Source: Nitrosomonas sp. (GTDB lineage: Bacteria; Pseudomonadota; Gammaproteobacteria; Burkholderiales; Nitrosomonadaceae). Taken from it: a stretch of DNA of 64,000 nt. The translations under genes were made by a program, and so were the position numbers. The stretch is taken from positions 1-64,000 of the forward strand of contig JAIETK010000006.1 in the NCBI GenBank assembly GCA_019745325.1. The letters are read 5' to 3'. Shown piece by piece: positions 35,031 through 42,661 of this stretch; position 1 is the first letter of the stretch; each line of letters opens with the position of its first letter. Below the pieces are notes generated by a model. That model was not told where the DNA came from, ran no database searches, and saw only the letters and a program-made list of their open reading frames with translations.

Positions 35031-35381
35031 ATGAACTTCGAACAACTCAGTGAGCAACAAATCCTGGCGATTGCCGCGCCGATCATGGACAACTTGATGG
35101 AAGCCTCCACCCAGCGCGACCACGCCCGTCATGTCCGCGACTTCACCGGACGGCTGAAAGCCATCGTCACGCCGGATTATTTTGACTGTATCTGCCGGCA
35201 ATACCAGACAGAAAAAGGCTTTTTCACCACCCGCACCCCAGTCGCCGTCTTCCGCCGTCCGGACTCGGCGGCGATCATCTGGAAACAATCGTTCACGAAA
35301 GCACCCGGCGAATTCGTCGCGGAAATGGTGCTGGTACATCGAGATGGCCGGTATTGTGTCGATCATGTGATGGTGTTTTGA
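35031..35381 (+). CDS. Unrecognised 116-residue protein
   Basis: A soluble protein starting MNFEQLSEQQILAIAAPIMD, with an alpha-plus-beta pattern ending in FVAEMVLVHRDGRYCVDHVM, which looks like a small cone- or cystatin-like fold. No family is recognised. It follows mgtE by 30 bp on the same strand and so may share its transcript. It is the last gene before the cassette array. Confidence 0.65.
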   Translation: MNFEQLSEQQILAIAAPIMDNLMEASTQRDHARHVRDFTGRLKAIVTPDYFDCICRQYQTEKGFFTTRTPVAVFRRPDSAAIIWKQSFTKAPGEFVAEMVLVHRDGRYCVDHVMVF

Positions 35382-35472
35382 AGTCTGCAAGAACATCGCG
35401 CATGGTGGATCTAACAAAGTCTGTTATGATAAAAGCTAAATCAAACGATACCTATGAAAAATAAGGACATCC

Positions 35473-35535
35473 TATGACACGTGCAGTAATAGACCTCATT
35501 TTTGACGTAATAGATTGCGTCATTTCGGACATCTA
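35473..35535 (+). CDS. Possible 20-residue leader peptide before cassette array
   Basis: ATG 35473 has AAGGA at six bases and runs 20 codons (MTRAVIDLIFDVIDC at its head) to TAA. It contains an inverted repeat (TGACGTAAT / ATTGCGTCA, 35502-35521). It ends 6 bp before the first cassette boundary. Short reading frames at integron insertion sites can boost translation of the first cassette gene, so such a role is possible. It could also be chance. Confidence 0.35.
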
Positions 35536-35597
35536 ATTGTAGTTATGCGTCGCGGCTGCGCACTCAGTCCGCATCTTAAATCTAGAGGATATTTATT

Positions 35598-36110
35598 ATG
35601 ACTTGCGATAACATCACAAACAAAGAGGCACGGATTGAAGCTTTTAAAAAAATTGCTGATGCTAAAGGTTACTCATTTAAATACACCGAGGGTGCGCAAG
35701 AGCAACATAAAACTCCTTCTTCAGGTGATTTTGAAACTAGGCAGTTCCACTACGATGCTCTAATGGTTGATCAGTCCATCCGGGATGCGATCATTGTACT
35801 TGAGGAGTCTCTGACGGATGTTGATGCTGCGGCTATGTCTCGGAAGCAAGGCTTAGTTAAAAAATTGCAGCGCTTACTAGAAACCGGCTCTGCATATGAG
35901 AAAGCGGTTTTCTCTCTAGCCAGTGACTCCTACTATTTTCCTGAGGATGTAAATGCAATGGCAGCGAGCGCTGCGCAGAACAAGGACTCTATTTCCAGTG
36001 AGAAGGTATTCTCTTGCGAGAGAATTTGCTACGTTGTATGCCGTTGTATTGGAACACATCAAGACTGCAAAGACATGTGTCGTTGGGTTTGCAATGGTGC
36101 ACAAGATTGA
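35598..36110 (+). CDS. Cassette 1 protein with Cys-rich C-terminus
   Basis: A 170-residue protein of no family I recognise. The first 130 residues are mostly helical and polar. The last 30 residues hold eight Cys, beginning SCERICYVVCRCIG and continuing with DCKDMCRWVC, which suggests metal binding or disulfides. There is no signal peptide or membrane helix. AGAGG lies before the ATG. It is the only gene in cassette 1. Its bipartite form, a helical head and a Cys-rich tail, recalls precursor peptides of modified natural products, but no modifying enzyme of a known class is adjacent, so this remains a guess. Confidence 0.65.
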   Translation: MTCDNITNKEARIEAFKKIADAKGYSFKYTEGAQEQHKTPSSGDFETRQFHYDALMVDQSIRDAIIVLEESLTDVDAAAMSRKQGLVKKLQRLLETGSAYEKAVFSLASDSYYFPEDVNAMAASAAQNKDSISSEKVFSCERICYVVCRCIGTHQDCKDMCRWVCNGAQD

Positions 36111-36132
36111 TTACTCAACTGAAAAGTTCGAC

Positions 36133-36204
36133 GCATAACATGGCGCTCAACTCGGACCCACAAAACGCTACGTGTTTTGCGGTCCGGTTAGCTCTACGTT
36201 AGGC
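36133..36204 (+). other. Integron attC site 1
   Basis: Outer boxes GCATAAC (36133-36139) and GTTAGGC (36198-36204) enclose a long imperfect palindrome: CTCGGACC pairs with GGTCCGG and CAAAACGC with the inner GTGTTTTG. Extrahelical bases break the symmetry as in functional attC sites. Confidence 0.85.
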
Positions 36205-36259
36205 TTGTAAACTTTAAAGACGCTTTATTCCGTACATAATGCTAATTTGGGGAGATAAT

Positions 36260-36835
36260 ATGGAAAAGTGCACACCAACCGATGACCACGTCGAAGGTCC
36301 TTTTTACCGTCCAGGAGCGCCGGACGCAACGGACATTTATCCTTCAGATTCTAATGGATCGGTATTATGGTTTTCTGGCTCCGTATCAGACATTAACTGT
36401 ACACCTTTATTAGGCGCAACAATTGAAGCCTGGCAGGCTGACGAAGATGGTCATTATGATAATGATGATCCAAACTCCCCACCGACTGGCTTTCGCTGCC
36501 GAGGACGAATGAAAACCGACTCGAAAGGTCTTTTTTCTTTTCGTACTGTTTTGACTTCAAATTATCCAGTGCCTCAAGAAGCTTGGGTAAGAGTCAAGCA
36601 TATTCATTTCAAAATTTATGCTGTTGGCTATCAGCCGTTAACAACTGAAATAGATTTACTCCCCAATGACTATATATCGTCGGATCAACTGGACAATCCC
36701 AATCTTGCCGTAACACTACAAAGCAGTGATGCTTTAGGTGGCAAAGCTGAGTATCGTGCTCATTTTGATTTTGTTCTTCGCCAAGTTTCGGTAATGGGCT
36801 ATTCAATAGCCGCGAAATATCGCGTCAATACATAA
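36260..36835 (+). CDS. Intradiol ring-cleavage dioxygenase-like protein (cassette 2)
   Basis: A 191-residue beta-sandwich protein of the intradiol dioxygenase family, which opens catechol-type rings with non-haem Fe(III). All four iron ligands can be placed: Tyr66 (GHYDND), Tyr102 (SNYPV), and His114 and His116 (KHIHFK), with spacing close to protocatechuate 3,4-dioxygenase. The start VEGPFYRPGAPD and the segment GATIEAWQADEDG are also typical. GGGGAGA precedes ATG 36260. There is no signal peptide. It is 38 bp upstream of the tyrosinase-like gene, in the same cassette. Substrate unknown. Confidence 0.82.
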   Translation: MEKCTPTDDHVEGPFYRPGAPDATDIYPSDSNGSVLWFSGSVSDINCTPLLGATIEAWQADEDGHYDNDDPNSPPTGFRCRGRMKTDSKGLFSFRTVLTSNYPVPQEAWVRVKHIHFKIYAVGYQPLTTEIDLLPNDYISSDQLDNPNLAVTLQSSDALGGKAEYRAHFDFVLRQVSVMGYSIAAKYRVNT

Positions 36836-36873
36836 AACTATTATGAACATTAAACATTTTGTGAGGTAATGCT

Positions 36874-38319
36874 ATGACAAACCCTTTTGTTGGTACCTGG
36901 ACTTATCGTAGTTTTCATAATAAGCCCCAAGAAGTCGATGATTTCAATGACATTCGTTTATGGCAAGCAACTCTTACCTTACAAGAGGATGGTCAAAACC
37001 TCCTTACAGGTCGAATTGAATCCGGCCCATACACATTGATGGTTAATGGAACTATTACTTCGGAATGTGGCACTTCAAAAGTCTGCCTTCGAGCATTAGG
37101 ACAGGACAACAGTCAAACTGCAGGATGGGTATATGATTATATAGGGTTTTTAGCGCCAAGTTGGGTTGAAGGGGATCAACAGAGACCGGCGATTGTCGGA
37201 ACAGTAATTAGGACATTACCTCATCAACCTAATCGACCAGCCGGACACACTTACTCTTTTATCGCTGTCAATCAGAATATTCCACTAGCTAAATACCAAT
37301 TACAAGATAATGTAATTAAGCATTTTTCAGATCGTATGCATCGGTTACATCATTCTGTTTGGCATTCCATTCGTAATAACTGGAATAACTGTACACCAGA
37401 ACAGCAGGAAGCTATTAGGAGTTTGGACTGGGAGGTAGAAGGAGGACGTATAGCTTTATACTCTCCGAGGGAAAGGTCACGTCCGATTGTCACTAATGGA
37501 GCAGGAGAGGATTTCTTATTCATGCATAGACAGATGGTGACACTGTACAGGAAACTCATGATGGAAGCAGGGGAAGAATCTCCCAGATGGTTAGAAATCC
37601 CACAACCTGGCACAAATGTGAGTCATGATATGGTTCCATCAGCTTGGGCTATCCCAGATGCACCTACCTTTGAACGACGATTGGCTGCACTGAAGACTGA
37701 TGAGTTCTACTGGAGCCGACTTCGTTGGTGGGAGTTTCAGTTTAAAGATCCGACCTACTTGGCTACACTCACCTTAGGAGAGTTTGGCTCTCTTATTGAA
37801 TTTAGCGTTCATAATGACTTACATATTCGGTGGTGGGGCGTTCCTCGTGATCCGGAGACAAATGCCCAACTTCCCAATGGACGCGACCTTTCCGATATTC
37901 GACCGAAATGGGATAATTATCAGTATGATACGCTTGGAGATTTTTACTCAAACCATGTAAATCCAGTATTTTGGTTATTGCATGGATGGATAGATGATAG
38001 GATCGAAGACTGGTATTCAGCACACGATTGGAAGCATCCCGGAGAGATCAAGCGAATTGAAAAAGGAGGGGTGCAATGGTTCGAACCGGGTCAGTGGGTA
38101 CAAGTTGATCACCCTTGGGTATGGCCAAAATCTCTGGGTGGATACAATCATGGGCACGACGAACACGATCCGAGCTTAAGAGCTAAGCGCATTGAAAGCA
38201 TGGAAAAAGTAAACATCATCTTATTTGGTTCTTCGCCAGAGCTTGCAATAGCACCAGCTGAAACTAAGTTTAAACGTTCTATTTTAGAGGATCATTCGAG
38301 TCTCTCATGGTGGTTCTAA
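36874..38319 (+). CDS. Tyrosinase-like type-3 copper protein (cassette 2)
   Basis: A 481-residue two-domain protein. Residues 1-135 look like a beta-barrel. Residues 145-385 carry type-3 copper motifs: MHRLHHSVWH near 155-164, GEDFLFMHRQM with His218, SVHNDLHIRWWG with His313 and His317, and NPVFWLLHGWIDDRIEDW with His370, the classic CuB ending. The layout is reminiscent of PvdP, the tyrosinase that matures the pyoverdine chromophore. Such enzymes oxidise phenols to catechols and quinones. No signal peptide is visible. GAGG precedes the ATG. Sharing a cassette with a catechol-ring dioxygenase suggests consecutive steps. Confidence 0.8.
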   Translation: MTNPFVGTWTYRSFHNKPQEVDDFNDIRLWQATLTLQEDGQNLLTGRIESGPYTLMVNGTITSECGTSKVCLRALGQDNSQTAGWVYDYIGFLAPSWVEGDQQRPAIVGTVIRTLPHQPNRPAGHTYSFIAVNQNIPLAKYQLQDNVIKHFSDRMHRLHHSVWHSIRNNWNNCTPEQQEAIRSLDWEVEGGRIALYSPRERSRPIVTNGAGEDFLFMHRQMVTLYRKLMMEAGEESPRWLEIPQPGTNVSHDMVPSAWAIPDAPTFERRLAALKTDEFYWSRLRWWEFQFKDPTYLATLTLGEFGSLIEFSVHNDLHIRWWGVPRDPETNAQLPNGRDLSDIRPKWDNYQYDTLGDFYSNHVNPVFWLLHGWIDDRIEDWYSAHDWKHPGEIKRIEKGGVQWFEPGQWVQVDHPWVWPKSLGGYNHGHDEHDPSLRAKRIESMEKVNIILFGSSPELAIAPAETKFKRSILEDHSSLSWWF

Positions 38320-38366
38320 ATCCAAAGGCAGGATGCGCGTCCACCGAATAATGGGCTATAAAAACT

Positions 38367-38435
38367 GCCTAACATGGCACTCAAGCCGACCCGCTTCCGC
38401 TACGCTCCAGCGGTCGGCTTAGCTTTGCGTTAGGC
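38367..38435 (+). other. Integron attC site 2
   Basis: Outer boxes GCCTAAC (38367-38373) and GTTAGGC (38429-38435) are perfectly complementary. The inner arms AGCCGACC and GGTCGGCTT and a short central CGCT stem complete the attC fold. Confidence 0.92.
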
Positions 38436-38459
38436 GCGCATCTAGGACACGCTTTCCGC

Positions 38460-39383
38460 ATGGCAAAGAAGAGAAAAAAACGCTTTCCAAGGAGTTGGCC
38501 CAAGGCTGCTGATAGTTATCTTTATCACTACACTAGAGCCGAAACGGCGCTGACAAAGATACTTCCTAATCGGACTTTGAGGGCAAGCCCTTTTGTCGAC
38601 ATGAATGACCCGCGCGAATCAAAGGCGTGGGGGTTCTCCCCGATCGGGTACAAGTCGGGAGACCTTGAGAGCCAAAAAGACGACGATCGGATAAATGAGT
38701 TACGAAGAGTCGATGCTCAGAAGGCTACCGAACTGGCCCAGCAGTCAACGCGAGTACTTTGTTTCTCGCAAGATGACCTAATGCGCCGTTCATCTAGTGA
38801 CTCGGAGCATCCCATTGGTCGTGGGTTTGCCAATTCTGCGATGTGGGCGCACTACGCAGGTAACCACTCAGGGGTATGTTTAGTCTTTGATGCCACTCTT
38901 TTAGCATCCGCAATTACCGAATGGTATGAAGAAGGTGACCATGCTGTTCGAAGGACCGGTTGGATGTTTCCAGGAAACGTAGAGTACCTGGATCGTGAAC
39001 ATGACTTAACGTTTGTGCGAGGATCGCCGTATGTATTCGAACCAGACGTCAGAAGTTTACGAATGGAAACTCTATCTCACGTTGGTCGCCACTATCGAGA
39101 ACTCTTCCTGCAGAAGAGTCTTGACTGGAAGTATGAAAATGAATACCGGTATGTGTTTTGGGCAGAGGGAACCGAGCCTCTTTATGTGCCTTTCAAAGAT
39201 GCCCTCACGGGAATAGTTGTTGGAGAGAACTTCGGATATTACTCTGAACTCGGCAGGCTGGCGGAAGCCGGCTTTGTACGTGCGATGGACAATCAATGCC
39301 GTGATCTCGGAGTACAGCAAGTTATGCTTTGGTGGCATAACGGGATCCCGCGAGTTGCAAGTCGGTCTCGTAAAAAGTGGTAA
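38460..39383 (+). CDS. DUF2971 family protein (cassette 3)
   Basis: A 307-residue soluble protein. It shows the DUF2971 pattern: YLYHYTRAETALTKILPNRT near the N-terminus, FVDMNDPRESKAWG, then RVLCFSQDD, and ANSAMWAHYAGNHSGVCLVF in the middle, with a later ENEYRYVFWAEG. The family occurs in mobile and defence-associated settings, but the biochemistry is not established. The cassette is promoterless by nature; the ATG lies only 25 bp after the boundary. Confidence 0.85.
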   Translation: MAKKRKKRFPRSWPKAADSYLYHYTRAETALTKILPNRTLRASPFVDMNDPRESKAWGFSPIGYKSGDLESQKDDDRINELRRVDAQKATELAQQSTRVLCFSQDDLMRRSSSDSEHPIGRGFANSAMWAHYAGNHSGVCLVFDATLLASAITEWYEEGDHAVRRTGWMFPGNVEYLDREHDLTFVRGSPYVFEPDVRSLRMETLSHVGRHYRELFLQKSLDWKYENEYRYVFWAEGTEPLYVPFKDALTGIVVGENFGYYSELGRLAEAGFVRAMDNQCRDLGVQQVMLWWHNGIPRVASRSRKKW

Positions 39384-39414
39384 ATATAGAGGATTGTCTC
39401 GGACATAAAGGGGC

Positions 39415-39513
39415 GCCTAACCAGGGCGCTGCAGTCGGACGCTTGACCGCTCGCTCCCTTCGCTGCCGCTCCGGTCGGTCGCCGTCAAGCGCCGCTGAGC
39501 GCCGACGTTAGCC
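39415..39513 (+). other. Integron attC site 3
   Basis: Left box GCCTAAC (39415-39421). The right box reads GTTAGCC (39507-39513), whose last six bases belong to the downstream DNA. Long inner arms (GTCGGACGCTTGAC with GTCAAGCGCCGCTGAG) make it the largest of the three sites. The 39514-39690 stretch after it contains no further attC, and nothing else I can support. Confidence 0.85.
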
Positions 39514-39690
39514 ACTCACCGAATATGAACAGGCTTTTTCCTCATTGCATTAGCCATTGCATCTTATCAAGCGATTTGAGTTGACTGACCTTTGGTCTGG
39601 CCAAATAGAAGTAAATGGGCCAATACCGGACTCCAGAAACCCACATTGCAGCTTTAAACCCATTTCACCCTGAAAGCTGGTGAATAAGCT

Positions 39691-40554
39691 CTAACGATGT
39701 CCGGGCAGGCCGCGGCGGCCTCCATGACCATGACCATCGCTGAGTATGACCACCGCCGCGATGATCCCGGCGGTCACGATGACGACTGCCGCTGTAGCTG
39801 CAATGGTTCCCCAGTCGATGACTTTTTTATAGAGCGGGTAGTCGTCCCGCCAGCGGATGCGTTGCCAGATTTCTTCCGGCGTAAGTAAATAAGGCCGACC
39901 GAGTGTATCCCGCGTGACCACGATTTCGCGGTCTTCGCGGATATCGATGGATTGCTTAGTATCTCCGAGCGGCGCCACATCAACGGTGCCGCTGATCACT
40001 GTGACTTTCGTTTGATGCTCCGTGACTTGAAGGTGCAGGATGGCGTTGCTGGCGTCGATCCGGGCATGCGGCGTTTCTATTTGTTGCCGGCAATCCGCCG
40101 TATCCGCGTAGGCATTGCCGGTGTTGAATTCGTCGATTTGGATCGTGCAGACCGGGCCAGCCGCTTCGAATTCCACGCGCGCGCTGCTTTGCGGCCCGGT
40201 GTTTATCCGGGAATGGTTCGCCAGCTTCGCCGAAACATCGATCGGGGTGCCGTTACGTAAAGCACTTTCCCCCGCAGCAAATACCAAGCCGATCGTGGCC
40301 TTGTCTACTTGATTGGGGTTGTGAAAACGCGCGCCGGTGTTTTCATCCTGTTCCCAGAATCCGCCGTTTCCCGTCGCATTCCGGTCATCGATGGGTACGG
40401 TTTTACAAGCGCCGAGCAATAGCACGGCTAGCAGCAGTATCAACAAAATTCCGCGGCCCGGTAATTTCAGTGCAGAAGGTTTTAATGCTCGATCGGGATT
40501 GAATTCGACATTGCTTTGTTTGCCGGGAAACGATCCGGTTGCGATGGTGCTCAT
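39691..40554 (-). CDS. FecR-domain envelope protein
   Basis: A 287-residue protein. It has a basic N-terminal tail, then the hydrophobic run GILLILLLAVLLLGAC, ending in a possible lipobox, and a FecR-like beta region (SRINTGPQSSARVEFEAAGP and later ISGTVDVAPLG). Near the C-terminus is a second hydrophobic helix (IAATAAVVIVTAGIIAAVVI), followed by a Gly/His tail. GGAGAAG precedes the ATG at 40554; the longer frame from 40638 lacks a ribosome site. FecR domains often sense or bind at the cell envelope; no sigma-factor partner is adjacent. Confidence 0.72.
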   Translation of the reverse strand: MSTIATGSFPGKQSNVEFNPDRALKPSALKLPGRGILLILLLAVLLLGACKTVPIDDRNATGNGGFWEQDENTGARFHNPNQVDKATIGLVFAAGESALRNGTPIDVSAKLANHSRINTGPQSSARVEFEAAGPVCTIQIDEFNTGNAYADTADCRQQIETPHARIDASNAILHLQVTEHQTKVTVISGTVDVAPLGDTKQSIDIREDREIVVTRDTLGRPYLLTPEEIWQRIRWRDDYPLYKKVIDWGTIAATAAVVIVTAGIIAAVVILSDGHGHGGRRGLPGHR

Positions 40555-40766
40555 TTTGCTTCTCCTTGCGGTTGATTGTTCAAGTCGATGCGCGATGAGC
40601 CATGATAGTGCGGGCACCATGAACCGGCACTGAATCATGCCGGGGATAATGGTTTGATTTTGCTGCGCAATGCCGGAGCCGGCTTGGCGGGAACGATAGA
40701 CCTGCGTCAGTCGGGAGCCGCCAGTTGCAATGGGATGATGGCGACTTTGCTGCTAGTAGGATGCTT

Positions 40767-40794
40767 TAGCAGGTCGTTGAAAAACGATCTGCTA
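40767..40794. repeat. Hairpin derived from a family B element tip
   Basis: TAGCAGGTCGTT and AACGATCTGCTA pair at 11 of 12 positions around GAAA. The left half equals the tip of the element at 33709, including its flanking TAG. It lies 22 bp after the HDOD gene stop and could end its transcript, although the T-run is weak. Confidence 0.45.
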
Positions 40795-40815
40795 GGGCTT
40801 TTTAAACTGCGGAAA

Positions 40816-41676
40816 CTACACGCACAGCGCTTCCGTCAACGACCGCACCTCGGCGGCTGAGTCTTTCAGGATTTCGCTGAGCGTCTCTTCGTCGGTCAAT
40901 AAATCGAGGTTAGCGGCGGCATCCGCGCCGGCCAGGTTGGAAGGCAGCACGAAGGGGGATTTGACGGGGGCCAGTTGATTGGCGATCAGCAGCGTGTCGC
41001 CCAGCGTGTCCGGCGGGAAGGCCAGATAGCCGCGCCACAGGTAAACGATGTCGCCGATCACCGGTTGCGGCACCGACAACGCGTTGAGAATCGCGGTGCC
41101 GATGGTGATCTCGCAATCGAGTTCGCTTTCGTCTTCCAGGTCTTCGTCGGCGTTCCACGAACTCGCCATGCTGTCGTCGATTAATCCGGGAAAGTATTTC
41201 TCGCGCGCCAGCAAATAGAACCAGCTGATTTCATGAATCATGCCGGCAAACAATGCGGTTTCGGGATCCTTGCGGGTCACGCGACGGGCGATGACTTGCG
41301 CCAGCGCGGCGACATACGCGGAATGCTGCCATAATTGATCGGCTTGCGCGCTTCTTCCCTGCGATCCGGTCAATTGCTGCACGGCTATGACAATCGCCAA
41401 ATTGCGCACGGTGCGCATGCCGATCAATGTCACCGCCGAACGCACGTCGGTGATTTTTTTGCCCGAGCGGTTAAATACCGCGGAATTGGCAATCGCCACC
41501 ACTTTGGTCGACAGCAGCGGTTCGGCTTGAATCAGCCGGATCACGGCATCGAGACTGCAATCCGGGTCTTCCAGCTTTTCCTTGATTTTAATCGCGGCAT
41601 GGGTCGAAGTCGGAAAAATCAGGCGTCCTTGTTCCACTTCCGCAGCCAACGCACTTAATATCGCGCTTTTCTCCAT
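40816..41676 (-). CDS. HDOD domain signalling protein
   Basis: A 286-residue protein consisting mainly of one HDOD domain, a non-catalytic HD relative found in signal-transduction proteins. Visible blocks are GRLIFPTSTHAAIKIKEKLE, DPDCSLDAVIRLIQAEPLLS, RSAVTLIGMRTVRNLAIVIA and the helix FAGMIHEISWFYLLAREKYF at the place of the HD residues. GGAAAGGAA precedes the ATG at 41676. No partner domain is fused. Confidence 0.85.
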   Translation of the reverse strand: MEKSAILSALAAEVEQGRLIFPTSTHAAIKIKEKLEDPDCSLDAVIRLIQAEPLLSTKVVAIANSAVFNRSGKKITDVRSAVTLIGMRTVRNLAIVIAVQQLTGSQGRSAQADQLWQHSAYVAALAQVIARRVTRKDPETALFAGMIHEISWFYLLAREKYFPGLIDDSMASSWNADEDLEDESELDCEITIGTAILNALSVPQPVIGDIVYLWRGYLAFPPDTLGDTLLIANQLAPVKSPFVLPSNLAGADAAANLDLLTDEETLSEILKDSAAEVRSLTEALCV

Positions 41677-41970
41677 GCAAATTTTCCTTTCCTCATCACC
41701 GCCAGCATCTGGCCAATTTTTGATGGAGTAAAGCTTATGCCAGAATTGGCAAGAGTCATTCCTGAATAAAAGCAAGGATTAACAGCTATTTCTTCGATTG
41801 TTTTTTTAATCTGATGTTGATAGCGGCGATGGTTTCCGGGTTCGGTACATTTGGAAACCTTCTGGAGTACGGCCCATTAAAGTTTGACCGGTTTGAGTCG
41901 TAAGAACAGCAGCAGCGATGCCACCGTAGCGATCAAGCGCTTAAAAAATTAAAACTCACTGGAAAACGTT

Positions 41971-42177
41971 ATGAAAATTCTTGTTCACTTCAAGTCCGGA
42001 TTCAAACAAATATTTATTGTTCCCAAAAGCATGCTGGCACTCGAGTTCCGCAATATGGCCAAGGAAATTGGCGGTGCGATTGAAAGCATCGAATTTTCAT
42101 TACCTTCCCGTAATCAGGCAAACTTTGCGAATAACGAATACCGCAACGGCGTTTTGCGCTTGCCCGATAAACACTAA
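41971..42177 (+). CDS. Unrecognised 68-residue protein
   Basis: A small basic protein (MKILVHFKSGFKQIFIVPKS at the start) with GGAAAAC before the ATG. No family recognised. It lies convergent to ssb, with a 294-bp upstream gap (41677-41970) that shows nothing I can support. Confidence 0.5.
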   Translation: MKILVHFKSGFKQIFIVPKSMLALEFRNMAKEIGGAIESIEFSLPSRNQANFANNEYRNGVLRLPDKH

Positions 42178-42208
42178 TGACCGCCAGCGCCCTCCGGATG
42201 CCACGCAA

Positions 42209-42661
42209 TCAGAATGGAATATCGTCTTCCATATCTTCAAATCCGCCGGGGGCTTTCGCTGAAGATGGCCGGCTAGGCATGGCGCTGTCTTCTTCGTGAT
42301 CCGGCGCGGATTCAAAGCTACCGCTGCCGGGCCGGTTACCCAGCATCTTCATATCCGTGGCAATGATATCCGTGGTATAACGCTCCACCCCATTCTTATC
42401 CGTCCATTTCCGGGTTTCCAGCCGGCCTTCGACATAAACCGAACGCCCTTTTTTTAAATATTCCCCGGCAATCTCAGCCAGCTTGCGATAAAAAGTCACG
42501 CGGTGCCATTCGGTTTTTTCCTGTTTCTCGCCATTTTTGTCTTTCCAGGTATCAGTCGTCGCCAAGGTGATATTGGTGACGGCATCGCCGTTCGACATGT
42601 AGCGGGTTTCCGGGTCTTTGCCCAAGTTACCGATGAGTATCACTTTATTGACTGAAGCCAT
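42209..42661 (-). CDS. ssb: Single-stranded DNA-binding protein
   Basis: A 150-residue bacterial SSB. The OB fold spans residues 1-110 ([60 protein letters not shown]). An acidic, Pro/Ser-rich tail ends in the canonical interaction peptide DDIPF. It binds single-stranded DNA during replication and repair. The start directly abuts the stop of the MFS gene, so the two probably form one transcript; the divergent uvrA next to them makes this a typical repair-linked block. Confidence 0.97.
   Translation of the reverse strand: MASVNKVILIGNLGKDPETRYMSNGDAVTNITLATTDTWKDKNGEKQEKTEWHRVTFYRKLAEIAGEYLKKGRSVYVEGRLETRKWTDKNGVERYTTDIIATDMKMLGNRPGSGSFESAPDHEEDSAMPSRPSSAKAPGGFEDMEDDIPF

Larger units (their letters stand above)
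35542..39507 (+). mobile_element. Integron gene-cassette array without integrase (CALIN)
   Basis: Three cassettes in one orientation. Boundaries follow from the G|TTRRRY rule: each cassette's first bases complement the outer box of its own attC. Cassette 1 (35542-36198) opens TTATGC and its attC begins GCATAAC. Cassette 2 (36199-38429) opens TTAGGC and its attC begins GCCTAAC. Cassette 3 (38430-39507) opens TTAGGC and its attC begins GCCTAAC. No integron integrase gene is present in the window, so the array depends on an integrase elsewhere, or is static. Confidence 0.85.

Noticed and set aside
35401..35435. attC-like site before cassette 1
   Set aside because: ATCTAAC followed by GTTATG resembles outer boxes, but there is no paired inner stem and the spacing is wrong for attC.
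41780..41960. Possible antitoxin-like peptide remnant on the minus strand (ending VPNPETIAAINIRLKKQ)
   Set aside because: Too short, without start or ribosome site, and no toxin partner is adjacent.
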